DNA of 10,319 nt from Bacteroidales bacterium (GTDB lineage: Bacteria > Bacteroidota > Bacteroidia > Bacteroidales > UBA932). A model generated the notes under the pieces. The model did not search any database. It had not been told where the DNA came from and was given only the letters and a program-made list of their open reading frames with translations. Position numbers and translations under genes: made by a program. Positions 1 through 6,587 of the stretch are shown in pieces; position 1 is the first letter of the stretch, and each line of letters opens with the position of its first letter. The DNA lies in NCBI GenBank assembly GCA_013335275.1, contig JAAXVX010000031.1:1-10319 (forward strand), read 5' to 3'.

Positions 1-51
1 CGCCCATCAACGGTTTTGGAGACCGCTATTCTACCCTTGAACTATGCCCCT
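1..51 (-). tRNA. tRNA-Trp (anticodon CCA), 3' part outside window
   Basis: Read on the minus strand, the first 51 nt of a tRNA are visible. They comprise the acceptor 5' strand AGGGGCA, a D-arm closed by GTTC/GAAT, and an anticodon stem GCGGT/ACCGT around the loop CTCCAAA, which gives anticodon CCA (Trp). The T-arm and 3' acceptor strand lie beyond the left edge. The gene follows tuf in the same direction with a 45-nt spacer, so it is probably co-transcribed with tuf. A tRNA-Trp between tuf and secE/nusG is a common bacterial arrangement, but secE itself is outside the window. Confidence 0.93.
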
Positions 52-57
52 GTATAT

Positions 58-88
58 TAAGTTAGCCGCCTTTTGAGCGACTAACTTA
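58..88 (-). other. Intercistronic hairpin between tuf and tRNA-Trp
   Basis: An inverted repeat pairs TAAGTTAG (58-65) with CTAACTTA (81-88). After one mismatch, an inner CGC/GCG pair closes a 7-nt loop at 70-76. On the transcript it lies just after the tuf stop codon and 6 nt before the tRNA-Trp 5' end. No U-run follows, so it does not look like an intrinsic terminator. A role in separating mRNA from tRNA (an RNase III-like cut before RNase P), or in protecting the tuf 3' end, is inference. Confidence 0.55.
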
Positions 89-96
89 TAAGGTAA

Positions 97-1284
97 TTAG
101 TCGAGAATCTCAGTTACCTGACCTGCACCAACTGTACGGCCACCTTCGCGGATTGCAAAGCGAAGACCTTGGTTGATAGCTACAGGGTAGATGAGTTCAA
201 CTGTAATTGTAACGTTATCACCAGGCATAACCATCTTAGTTCCTTCCGGAAGGAAGATTTCTCCTGTAATGTCAAGTGTACGGATGAAGAATTGAGGACG
301 ATATTTATCGTGGAATGGAGTGTGACGTCCGCCTTCCTCTTTCTTCAATACATAAATTTCTGCTTTAAACTTCTTGTGAGGAGTTATAGTACCTGGTTTA
401 GCAATAACCTGGCCACGTTTGATATCTTTTTTGTCGATACCGCGAAGAAGAAGACCTACGTTGTCGCCGGCTTCACCTCTGTCAAGAATCTTGCGGAACA
501 TTTCAACACCTGTAACAACAGATTTCTTTGGCTCTTCGCCAAGACCGATAACCTGAATTTCTTCACCGGTTTTGATAACACCTGTTTCGATACGACCTGT
601 AGCAACTGTACCACGTCCTGTGATTGAGAACACGTCTTCAACCGGCATAAGGAATGGTTTTTCGTTTTCACGAGGAGGAATTGGAACGAATGTGTCAACA
701 GCATTCATAAGCTCCATAACTTTATCTTCCCACTGAGGGTCACCGTTCAAAGCACCAAGTGCAGAACCGCGGATAACAGGAGCGTTATCGCCATCATATT
801 TATAGAAACTTAGAAGTTCACGAACTTCCATCTCAACAAGGTCAATCATTTCCGGATCGTCAACGATATCAACTTTGTTTAAGAATACTACAATTCTGGG
901 AACGTTTACCTGGCGAGCAAGAAGAATGTGCTCACGTGTTTGAGGCATAGGACCGTCTGTTGCAGCAACAACGAGAATTGCACCGTCCATCTGGGCAGCA
1001 CCTGTAACCATGTTCTTAACGTAGTCAGCGTGACCCGGGCAGTCAACGTGAGCATAGTGACGTGCTTCAGTTGAATACTCAATGTGTGCGGTGTTAATAG
1101 TGATACCACGCTCTTTTTCTTCAGGAGCGTTGTCGATTGAGTCGAATGAACGTATTTCAGACAGACCTTTTCTGGCAAGCACCATTGTGATTGCAGCAGT
1201 CAGTGTGGTTTTACCGTGGTCAACGTGACCGATGGTTCCAATGTTTACGTGTGGCTTGTCCCTTTTGTAAGTTTCTTTTGCCAT
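97..1284 (-). CDS. tuf: Translation elongation factor Tu
   Basis: EF-Tu is the cytoplasmic GTPase that delivers aminoacyl-tRNA to the ribosomal A site. The 395-residue protein is full length for bacterial EF-Tu. The G domain shows G1 GHVDHGKT (19-26), G2 around RGITI (59-63), G3 DCPGH (81-85, with the catalytic His at 85), G4 NKVD (136-139) and G5 SAL (174-176). Domain 2 follows from about residue 210, with [15 protein letters not shown]. Domain 3 ends in the usual [10 protein letters not shown] tail. The ATG at 1284 starts the canonical [14 protein letters not shown] sequence. The region just upstream is AT-rich with no clear Shine-Dalgarno, as is usual in Bacteroidota. The gene sits 43 nt after tRNA-Thr(GGU), with no promoter visible between them, so it is probably read from the tRNA promoter near 1714-1744. 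Nothing looks damaged or foreign. Confidence 0.99.
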   Translation of the reverse strand: MAKETYKRDKPHVNIGTIGHVDHGKTTLTAAITMVLARKGLSEIRSFDSIDNAPEEKERGITINTAHIEYSTEARHYAHVDCPGHADYVKNMVTGAAQMDGAILVVAATDGPMPQTREHILLARQVNVPRIVVFLNKVDIVDDPEMIDLVEMEVRELLSFYKYDGDNAPVIRGSALGALNGDPQWEDKVMELMNAVDTFVPIPPRENEKPFLMPVEDVFSITGRGTVATGRIETGVIKTGEEIQVIGLGEEPKKSVVTGVEMFRKILDRGEAGDNVGLLLRGIDKKDIKRGQVIAKPGTITPHKKFKAEIYVLKKEEGGRHTPFHDKYRPQFFIRTLDITGEIFLPEGTKMVMPGDNVTITVELIYPVAINQGLRFAIREGGRTVGAGQVTEILD

Positions 1285-1327
1285 GATAATTAAATTTAAT
1301 ATTAATGAATTTTTTACACACTTGTAG

Positions 1328-1399
<72 letters not shown>

Positions 1400-1407
1400 T
1401 TACTATG

Positions 1408-1480
1408 AGCGGAAGACGAGGTTCGAACCCGCGACCCTCAGCTTGGAAGGCTGATGCTCTACCGACTGAGCTACTTCCGC
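1408..1480 (-). tRNA. tRNA-Gly (anticodon UCC)
   Basis: The minus-strand cloverleaf has acceptor GCGGAAG/CTTCCGC, D-arm GCTC/GAGC, anticodon stem TCAGC/GCTGA around CTTCCAA (anticodon TCC), and a T-arm with TTCGAAC. The discriminator is T, as expected for Gly, and CCA is not encoded. It lies 8 nt upstream of tRNA-Thr(GGU) on the same transcript. UCC reads the GGA/GGG glycine codons. Confidence 0.97.
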
Positions 1481-1493
1481 AAATAACAAAAAG

Positions 1494-1576
1494 TGGGGAG
1501 AGCAGGATTCGAACCTACGAAGGCGTAAGCCAGCAGATTTACAGTCTGCCCCAGTTGGCCACTTTGGTATCTCCCC
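1494..1576 (-). tRNA. tRNA-Tyr (anticodon GUA), class II
   Basis: This 83-nt minus-strand tRNA has acceptor GGGGAGA/TCTCCCC and anticodon stem GCAGA/TCTGC around CTGTAAA (anticodon GTA). It has a long variable arm with a short GGC/GCC stem, typical of bacterial class II tRNA-Tyr. The T-arm loop is TTCGAAT, the discriminator is A, and CCA is not encoded. It is the second tRNA in the cluster. Confidence 0.97.
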
Positions 1577-1603
1577 ATTTTTACAATTCTTCAAAAAACT
1601 TAG

Positions 1604-1677
1604 AGCCGATGGAGGGATTCGAACCCCCGACCAGCTGATTACAAATCAGCTGCTCTGGCCAACTGAGCTACATCGGC
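1604..1677 (-). tRNA. tRNA-Thr (anticodon UGU)
   Basis: The minus-strand cloverleaf has acceptor GCCGATG/CATCGGC, D-arm GCTC/GAGC with an enlarged loop, anticodon stem GCTGA/TCAGC around TTTGTAA (anticodon TGT), and a T-arm with TTCGAAT. The discriminator is T and CCA is not encoded. It is the first gene of the tRNA-tuf operon, about 30 nt after the predicted transcription start. Unlike its GGU partner, its acceptor stem pairs perfectly. Confidence 0.97.
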
Positions 1678-1691
1678 ATTAAATGCTCTTC

Positions 1692-1709
1692 CCCCTTTTC
1701 AATTAGGGG
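1692..1709 (-). other. 5' leader hairpin of the tRNA-tuf transcript
   Basis: On the minus strand CCCCT (1709-1705) pairs with AGGGG (1696-1692) across an 8-nt AT-rich loop. It lies between the predicted start site, a few nt below position 1714, and the first tRNA at 1677, so it would form at the very 5' end of the primary transcript. It could be a processing or leader-stability element; that role is inference. No U-run directly follows it. Confidence 0.4.
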
Positions 1710-1713
1710 ACTG

Positions 1714-1744
1714 CAAAGATATAGGTTTTTGATTAAACTCCAAA
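1714..1744 (-). promoter_or_regulatory. Bacteroidota-type promoter of the tRNA-tuf operon
   Basis: On the minus strand a -33 element TTTG (1744-1741) is followed by exactly 19 nt and then TATCTTTG (1721-1714). This is a full match to the Bacteroidota consensus TTTG-N19-21-TAnnTTTG. The DNA upstream of the -33 element (about 1745-1762) is almost pure A/T, resembling the UP-like tracts of strong stable-RNA promoters. Transcription should start within about 3-8 nt of position 1714 and read tRNA-Thr, Tyr, Gly, Thr and tuf. Confidence 0.8.
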
Positions 1745-1784
1745 AAAAATTAGAAAATAATTGTGGCCCATAACAAAATCAATA

Positions 1785-3143
1785 TTACAAGAACAACAAC
1801 AGGCCTGCCCTGTATGCGAAAAATCCTGCTATCCAGGCAACTGCAATTGTACTTACAATTGATAAAATAGCCCATTTCCAACTCCCGGATTCCTTTCTTA
1901 TCGTATATGCCGTGGCAACACAAGGCATGTAAAGAAGCGCAAATATCATAAAAGACAGAGCATTTGCCTTATTGAACACCTCTTCTGCCCTTATTCTGGC
2001 CATTAGTGATGTGTTTGGCTCTGCGTTGGGATGTCTGTTGTCATCGGCCTGATAAACAACGCCCAATGTGCTTATAATAAACTCTTTTGCAGTGATTCCG
2101 GTTACAAGGCTGACGGTCATTTTCCAGTCAAATCCAAGCGGTTTCATTGCCGGTTCAATTGCTTTACCAAAACTGGCAAGGTATGATTCCCTTATTTGTC
2201 CGGGATTTTCTTTTCCCTTTAACGGGAAATAGTCAAGTGCCCACACGATTATCACGGCAAGAAGAACTACCGTTCCTATCTTCTGGAGATATTGCTTTGA
2301 TGCATCCCACATGTTTTTAAGAGAATGTATCAAAGACGGGTTCTTATATGCCGGGAGAGGAATATCGTAATCTTTAATTCCAAAGTTGAAAAAGATTTTT
2401 TTGAAAAGGATAGCCATGAGTACACCGGTCAATATCCCTCCAAAGTAGAGGAGACTCAATACCATAACCTGATTTTCGGGGAAAAATATTCCGGAAAAGA
2501 GAAGGAAGGTAGGTATTCTTGCGCTGCATGGTATATAAGGTATCATGAGCATCGTAATGATCCGGTCCGATTTCCGTTCAATTGTTCTCGTCGCCATTAT
2601 TGCAGGCACATTGCAACCGAATCCCATAAGCAGAGGGATAAAAGAACTGCCATGCAGCCCTATCCGGTGCATATACTTATCCATGATTGTTGCCGCCCTC
2701 GGAAGGTACTCGGTTTCCTGCAAAAGGGAGAGGAAGAAAAACAGAATTAGTATATTTGGAAGAAAGGCAAGCACACTCCCAACACCCATTATTACTCCCT
2801 GACTCAGAAAATCGTTGAGCCATCCCTGAGACATGTTGTTATGTATGAGTATTGCCGCCTGATCCATGAGCCACTCGATACCTGCCTGAGGATATGCCCC
2901 CAGACGGAACGTGGCAAAGAACATAAACCAGATAATAAATATGAATATGAGAAGACCCCATACAGGGTGCGTGAGAACAGAGTCCAGCTTTAAGCTTCTC
3001 TCGTCGCGCTGCGGCAGGTGTTTGTGATATTTCACACCTTTGATGAGAGAGTACTTTGGCGCTTTTACAGCATGGTGGTTCTCCTCATGTGTTTTACTGT
3101 CAAAGTGTACAACTCTCTTCTTATGCTCCTCTTTGTGCGACAT
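1785..3143 (-). CDS. FeoB-type ferrous iron permease domain protein lacking the GTPase domain
   Basis: The 452-residue protein matches the membrane part of FeoB, the cytoplasmic-membrane Fe(II) transporter. Residues about 52-80 are the segment that normally follows the FeoB GTPase domain (LDSVLTHPVWG, then the first TM helix). Gate motif 1 is GCNVPAI (176-182) with Cys177, followed by PCSAR with Cys206; the 29-residue spacing equals the E. coli C403-C432 pair. The second half has GITAKEF (349-355) and PCVAT with Cys408. Eight or so hydrophobic segments are visible. Normal FeoB is about 700 residues with an N-terminal G domain of about 270. Here that domain is absent and replaced by about 50 charged residues with eight His (3, 7, 13, 19, 23, 24, 40, 42). 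The ATG at 3143 lies 23 nt inside the end of dxs, so the two are probably translationally coupled. Iron as substrate is inferred from family; another divalent metal is possible. Low identity to known FeoB would favour the broader nucleoside-recognition/Gate family. Confidence 0.85.
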   Translation of the reverse strand: MSHKEEHKKRVVHFDSKTHEENHHAVKAPKYSLIKGVKYHKHLPQRDERSLKLDSVLTHPVWGLLIFIFIIWFMFFATFRLGAYPQAGIEWLMDQAAILIHNNMSQGWLNDFLSQGVIMGVGSVLAFLPNILILFFFLSLLQETEYLPRAATIMDKYMHRIGLHGSSFIPLLMGFGCNVPAIMATRTIERKSDRIITMLMIPYIPCSARIPTFLLFSGIFFPENQVMVLSLLYFGGILTGVLMAILFKKIFFNFGIKDYDIPLPAYKNPSLIHSLKNMWDASKQYLQKIGTVVLLAVIIVWALDYFPLKGKENPGQIRESYLASFGKAIEPAMKPLGFDWKMTVSLVTGITAKEFIISTLGVVYQADDNRHPNAEPNTSLMARIRAEEVFNKANALSFMIFALLYMPCVATAYTIRKESGSWKWAILSIVSTIAVAWIAGFFAYRAGLLLFL

Positions 3144-4995
3144 CCATTATTGTTTTTAGAATTCCTTCAAAATCGTAACCGCACTCTGCCTGCAATTCAG
3201 AAACAGAACCCTGTTCTACAAATTTGTCGGGGATACCCAAATTAATCACTTTCACGGAAAGTGAGCCGGATGCAACATATTCACATACAGCCGAAAACAG
3301 ACCTCCAATTGCAGAAGCATCCTCAACTGTAATAATTGTTTTACATTTTGCGGCAGCATTGTCAATTGCCTCTACATCCAGTGGCTTTAAAAAACGCATG
3401 TTGTAATGCATTGCAGAAACTCCCGACTCCTTTGCTTTTTCCACAGCCGCAGCTGCATTATTTCCTGCCGTGCCTATGCTCAGGATAGCTATCCCTTCCC
3501 CGTCATTTAGCAACTGCGCCTTTCCCTGCTCAATTTTTTCAAATGCTACACCCCTCCACTTCAATCCAACTCCGTTTCCTCTGGGATACCTTATAGATAT
3601 AGCTCCATATTCGGGAAGTTGCGCTGAATACATCATATTTCTAAGTTCCAGCTCGTTGATAGGCGCTGCAATTGCCAGATTGGGCACGCATCTCATATAA
3701 GAAAAGTCATAAGCACCATGGTGAGTGGCACCGTCTTCTCCAACAAGCCCGCCTCTGTCCAGGCAAAAGACTACTTTAAGATTTTGAGTGGCAACGTCAT
3801 GTATTATACCGTCATAGGCTCTCTGCATGAAACTCGAATAAATGTTGCAGAAGGGTAGAAGCCCTCTTGCAGCAAGGCCAGCAGCAAATGTAACGGCATG
3901 CATTTCTGCAATACCCACGTCAAAAGCCCTGTCCGGCATCTCCTGCATTAATATATTCATTGAGCATCCGCTTGGCATTGCCGGAGTGATGCCCATAATT
4001 TTAGGATTTAATTTTGCAAGCTCAAGAAGTGTCTCGCCAAATACATCCTGATATTTTGAAATGGAAGGTGTCCCGTTGGTTTTTCTTATTCCGGTGACTT
4101 TATCGAAAGTGCCGGGGGAGTGCCATATAACCTGGTCGTCTTCCGCCGGTTTATATCCTTTTCCCTTCTTTGTTACTATATGGAGAATTTTTGGACCCTT
4201 AATCTTTTTTAACTGGAGAATTGTCTCGGTAAGCTGATTTAAATTATGACCGTCAATAACGCCGAAATACCGGAATCCAAGCGATTCAAAAATAGACCCG
4301 TTTTTAAAAAAGGCCATTTTAGTGCTGAAAAGGAATTTGTGGAAGAGCTTGCGAATAGACTCCGAGCCAATAATATTCCAGATTCGTTTCTTTGTTTTAT
4401 TGTAAAAGTGGGAGGTTACAAATTTGAGCATATAGTTGTGCAATGCTCCCACGCTTGCATCAATTGAAATCTGATTGTCGTTTAAAATGACAAGTATGTC
4501 TGTTTTAAGCACACCTGCATTGTTTAGCCCTTCGTATGCAAGTCCTCCGGTGAGAGCGCCGTCTCCAATGATGGCGACAACCTGCTCGTCACTGCCGGCC
4601 CTTTTCGCAGCAACAGCCATGCCAAGTGCAGCCGAGATAGATGTTGACGAGTGTCCAACGCCAAAAGAGTCGTATGGCGACTCACTCATTTTAGGGAACC
4701 CGCTTATGCCTTTGTATTTTCTGTTATTTACAAAGGAATCACGGCGGCCCGTCAGAATTTTATGCGCGTAGGCCTGATGGCCCACGTCCCATATTATTTT
4801 ATCTGTTGGTGTATTATATAGGTAGTGAAGAGCAACTGTAAGTTCTACAGTTCCAAGACTGGCTCCAATATGACCCGGATTTTCGGCACACGCAGAAATA
4901 ATAAACTCTCTGAGCTCTTTACAGACCTCTGGTAATTTATCTTTTGGCAGCCGTTTAAGATCATCAGGTGAGTTAATTTTATCCAAATACCTCAT
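3121..4995 (-). CDS. dxs: 1-deoxy-D-xylulose-5-phosphate synthase
   Basis: Dxs condenses pyruvate and glyceraldehyde-3-phosphate, using thiamine diphosphate and Mg2+, to make DXP. This is the first step of the MEP isoprenoid pathway and also feeds thiamine and pyridoxal synthesis. The 624-residue length is normal. The N-terminal TPP domain shows GHQAYAHKILTGRR (72-85), GHSSTSISAALGMA (114-127), the Mg/TPP motif GDGALTGG (144-151, Asp145) and LNDNQISI (171-178, Asn174). The middle domain has DVGIAEMHAVTFAAGLA with the catalytic Glu, and DRGGLVGEDGATHHG. A C-terminal transketolase-like domain follows. The residue after the catalytic Glu is Met, where Gln or Gly is common in relatives; this is probably neutral. 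The start is the ATG at 4995, with an AAGGA-like run directly against it. The 3' end overlaps the FeoB-like gene. No Bacteroidota-type promoter stands out upstream; a palindrome lies at 5020-5041. Confidence 0.98.
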   Translation of the reverse strand: MRYLDKINSPDDLKRLPKDKLPEVCKELREFIISACAENPGHIGASLGTVELTVALHYLYNTPTDKIIWDVGHQAYAHKILTGRRDSFVNNRKYKGISGFPKMSESPYDSFGVGHSSTSISAALGMAVAAKRAGSDEQVVAIIGDGALTGGLAYEGLNNAGVLKTDILVILNDNQISIDASVGALHNYMLKFVTSHFYNKTKKRIWNIIGSESIRKLFHKFLFSTKMAFFKNGSIFESLGFRYFGVIDGHNLNQLTETILQLKKIKGPKILHIVTKKGKGYKPAEDDQVIWHSPGTFDKVTGIRKTNGTPSISKYQDVFGETLLELAKLNPKIMGITPAMPSGCSMNILMQEMPDRAFDVGIAEMHAVTFAAGLAARGLLPFCNIYSSFMQRAYDGIIHDVATQNLKVVFCLDRGGLVGEDGATHHGAYDFSYMRCVPNLAIAAPINELELRNMMYSAQLPEYGAISIRYPRGNGVGLKWRGVAFEKIEQGKAQLLNDGEGIAILSIGTAGNNAAAAVEKAKESGVSAMHYNMRFLKPLDVEAIDNAAAKCKTIITVEDASAIGGLFSAVCEYVASGSLSVKVINLGIPDKFVEQGSVSELQAECGYDFEGILKTIMDVAQRGA

Positions 4996-5019
4996 TCCTT
5001 TTCAATTTCTTTATTATAA

Positions 5020-5041
5020 CAATAAACCGTCCGGTTTGTTG
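5020..5041. repeat. 22-bp near-perfect palindrome upstream of dxs
   Basis: CAATAAACCG (5020-5029), a 2-nt centre TC, then CGGTTTGTTG (5032-5041): the two 10-nt arms are inverted copies with one mismatch. It is the only GC-containing symmetric block in the otherwise AT-rich divergent spacer. It lies 25 nt upstream of the dxs start codon and about 140 nt upstream of the first MFS gene. It could be a dimeric regulator operator, or a hairpin in the dxs leader with loop GGAC. No regulator gene is present in the window, so no protein can be assigned. Confidence 0.45.
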
Positions 5042-5107
5042 AATAAGATCATTTAAAAACGAGGCAATATACAACATATTTCCAAGTTGGCAGAATTTAA
5101 TAAATAT

Positions 5108-5138
5108 TTTGCGGATTGAATAAAATGGCCTAACTTAG
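5108..5138 (+). promoter_or_regulatory. Candidate promoter of the tandem MFS operon
   Basis: On the plus strand TTTG (5108-5111) is followed by exactly 19 nt and then TAACTTAG (5131-5138). The second element matches the Bacteroidota -7 consensus TAnnTTTG at all but one fixed base. Start of transcription would be near 5142, leaving a leader of about 40 nt before the GTG at 5183. The AT richness of the spacer makes chance matches likely, hence the modest confidence. Confidence 0.4.
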
Positions 5139-5182
5139 TAAGCTTTTTCTAAAAAAATTAATCCATTTTAACAACTTAAACT

Positions 5183-6559
5183 GTGGAAAATAAATCGCTA
5201 TTATTGAAGGACAGACCTGCCATTCGATGGACCGTACTTGTCCTCCTGGCTTCGATGATGTTCTTTGCTTACATGTTTGTTGATGTCTTATCTCCCCTGC
5301 AAAGTTTGCTTGAGGGAAGCAGAGGCTGGACACCTGAGAATTATGGCACCTTTGCCAGTTCGGAGTATTTTTTGAATGTATTTGTACTGTTCCTCATTTT
5401 TGCAGGTGTCATCCTTGACAAAATAGGGGTCCGCTCTACGGCTCTGCTGTCGGGAGTAATAATGGTCATAGGTGCATCAATTAAATATTTTGCCGTGAGT
5501 CCTGCTTTTGTAGGAACCGGAATTGAAACATGGTTAAACTCATGGTGGACTTCTTTCCCTGCTTCGGCAAAACTTGCTTCTCTTGGGTTCATGATTTTTG
5601 GTTGTGGTGTTGAAATGGCCGGAATCACAGTTTCAAAAGGAATTGTAAAGTGGTTTAAAGGCAAAGAGATGGCTCTTGCAATGGGTATTGAAATGGCAAT
5701 TGCCCGTCTGGGTGTTTTTGCAGTATTCAGAATATCACCAAGGATAGCGGATGCATACGGAGACCTTAGCAAACCGGTGTTATTTGTTTTAATTCTGTTG
5801 TTTATAGGTCTTATTAGTTTCTCGGTATATTTCTTCTTTGATAAAAAACTGGAAAAACAGCTTGGAGAGAGAGGAGACGAACCTGAAGAGCCTTTCAAAA
5901 TCAGCGATATCGGAATCCTGTTTACAAGCAAGACATTTCTTATTGTTTCCGGATTATGCGTTTTATATTATTCTGCAATTTTCCCTTTCCAGAAATTTGC
6001 TGCAAACATGCTTGAGTGCCGGTTGAGTATAAGCAATACAGAGGCGAGCGATATATTTTCGTTCTTCCCTATTGGAGCAATGGTTCTTACCCCTCTGCTC
6101 GGCTTTTACCTGGACAAAAAAGGAAAAGGAGCAACAATGCTTATTATTGGTGCAGTATTAATGATATCGTGTCACTTGATTTTTGCACTGGTTCCTGCTG
6201 CATATTTTACAAAATTCATTGCATACTCTGCAATCGTTATTCTTGGTGTGAGCTTCTCACTGGTACCGGCAGCTTTATGGCCATCGGTTCCAAAACTCGT
6301 TGAGAACAGATATCTTGGTTCTGCATATTCAGTTGTTTTCTGGATTCAGAATATTGGTTTGATGGTTTTCCCTATGCTCATTGGCTGGGCTCTTGCTGTA
6401 TCAAACAAAGGTGTCACAAATCCTATGGAATACAATTATACAATCCCTATGCTCATTTTTGCTTCTCTTGGTGTTTTGGCCTTCTTCCTCGGAATCTGGC
6501 TCAAGAAAGAGGACAAGAAGAAAGGATACGGTTTGGAATTGCCAAACATTAAGGACTAA
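5183..6559 (+). CDS. Major facilitator superfamily transporter, MFSD1-like (first of tandem pair)
   Basis: This 458-residue inner-membrane protein has the hydrophobic pattern of a 12-TM MFS carrier. MFS motif A appears in both halves, as GVILDKIGVR (75-84) and GFYLDKKGKG (307-316). A charged central cytoplasmic loop runs from about 217 to 240. WFKGKEMALAMG (157-168), LWPSVPK (365-371) and WIQNIGL (387-393) resemble, from memory, human MFSD1 motifs (WFKGKE followed by GLQLSMARIG, and IQNLGL). MFSD1 is a lysosomal dipeptide transporter, so a peptide or other small organic substrate is possible here, but the sequence does not settle it. The start is a GTG at 5183: an in-frame TAA lies just two codons upstream, and the first TM helix begins near residue 14, so later Met codons (25, 26) would cut into it. 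The paralogue at 6588 follows 28 nt downstream, implying an operon. Confidence 0.9.
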   Translation: MENKSLLLKDRPAIRWTVLVLLASMMFFAYMFVDVLSPLQSLLEGSRGWTPENYGTFASSEYFLNVFVLFLIFAGVILDKIGVRSTALLSGVIMVIGASIKYFAVSPAFVGTGIETWLNSWWTSFPASAKLASLGFMIFGCGVEMAGITVSKGIVKWFKGKEMALAMGIEMAIARLGVFAVFRISPRIADAYGDLSKPVLFVLILLFIGLISFSVYFFFDKKLEKQLGERGDEPEEPFKISDIGILFTSKTFLIVSGLCVLYYSAIFPFQKFAANMLECRLSISNTEASDIFSFFPIGAMVLTPLLGFYLDKKGKGATMLIIGAVLMISCHLIFALVPAAYFTKFIAYSAIVILGVSFSLVPAALWPSVPKLVENRYLGSAYSVVFWIQNIGLMVFPMLIGWALAVSNKGVTNPMEYNYTIPMLIFASLGVLAFFLGIWLKKEDKKKGYGLELPNIKD

Positions 6560-6587
6560 GTAGTTTAATTAAGAAAAAATAATAAAT

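Noticed and set aside
1403..1594. A 63-codon minus-strand open frame through tRNA-Gly and tRNA-Tyr
   Set aside because: It lies inside structural tRNA sequence and has no independent start signal or protein-like composition.
1742..1784. Possible intrinsic terminator after the FeoB-like gene (T-run on the minus strand at 1749-1742)
   Set aside because: The only stem before the T-run is a 4-bp TTGT/ACAA pair with a long distance to the T-run, too weak to call.
5087..5111. TTGG followed by TATTTTG as an alternative MFS promoter
   Set aside because: The spacer is only 14 nt and the second box is one base short of TAnnTTTG; the 5108-5138 match fits better.
5341..5931. A 196-codon minus-strand open frame opposite the first MFS gene
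   Set aside because: It is antisense to a clearly conserved membrane protein and has no recognisable domain; long antisense frames are common opposite hydrophobic coding sequence.
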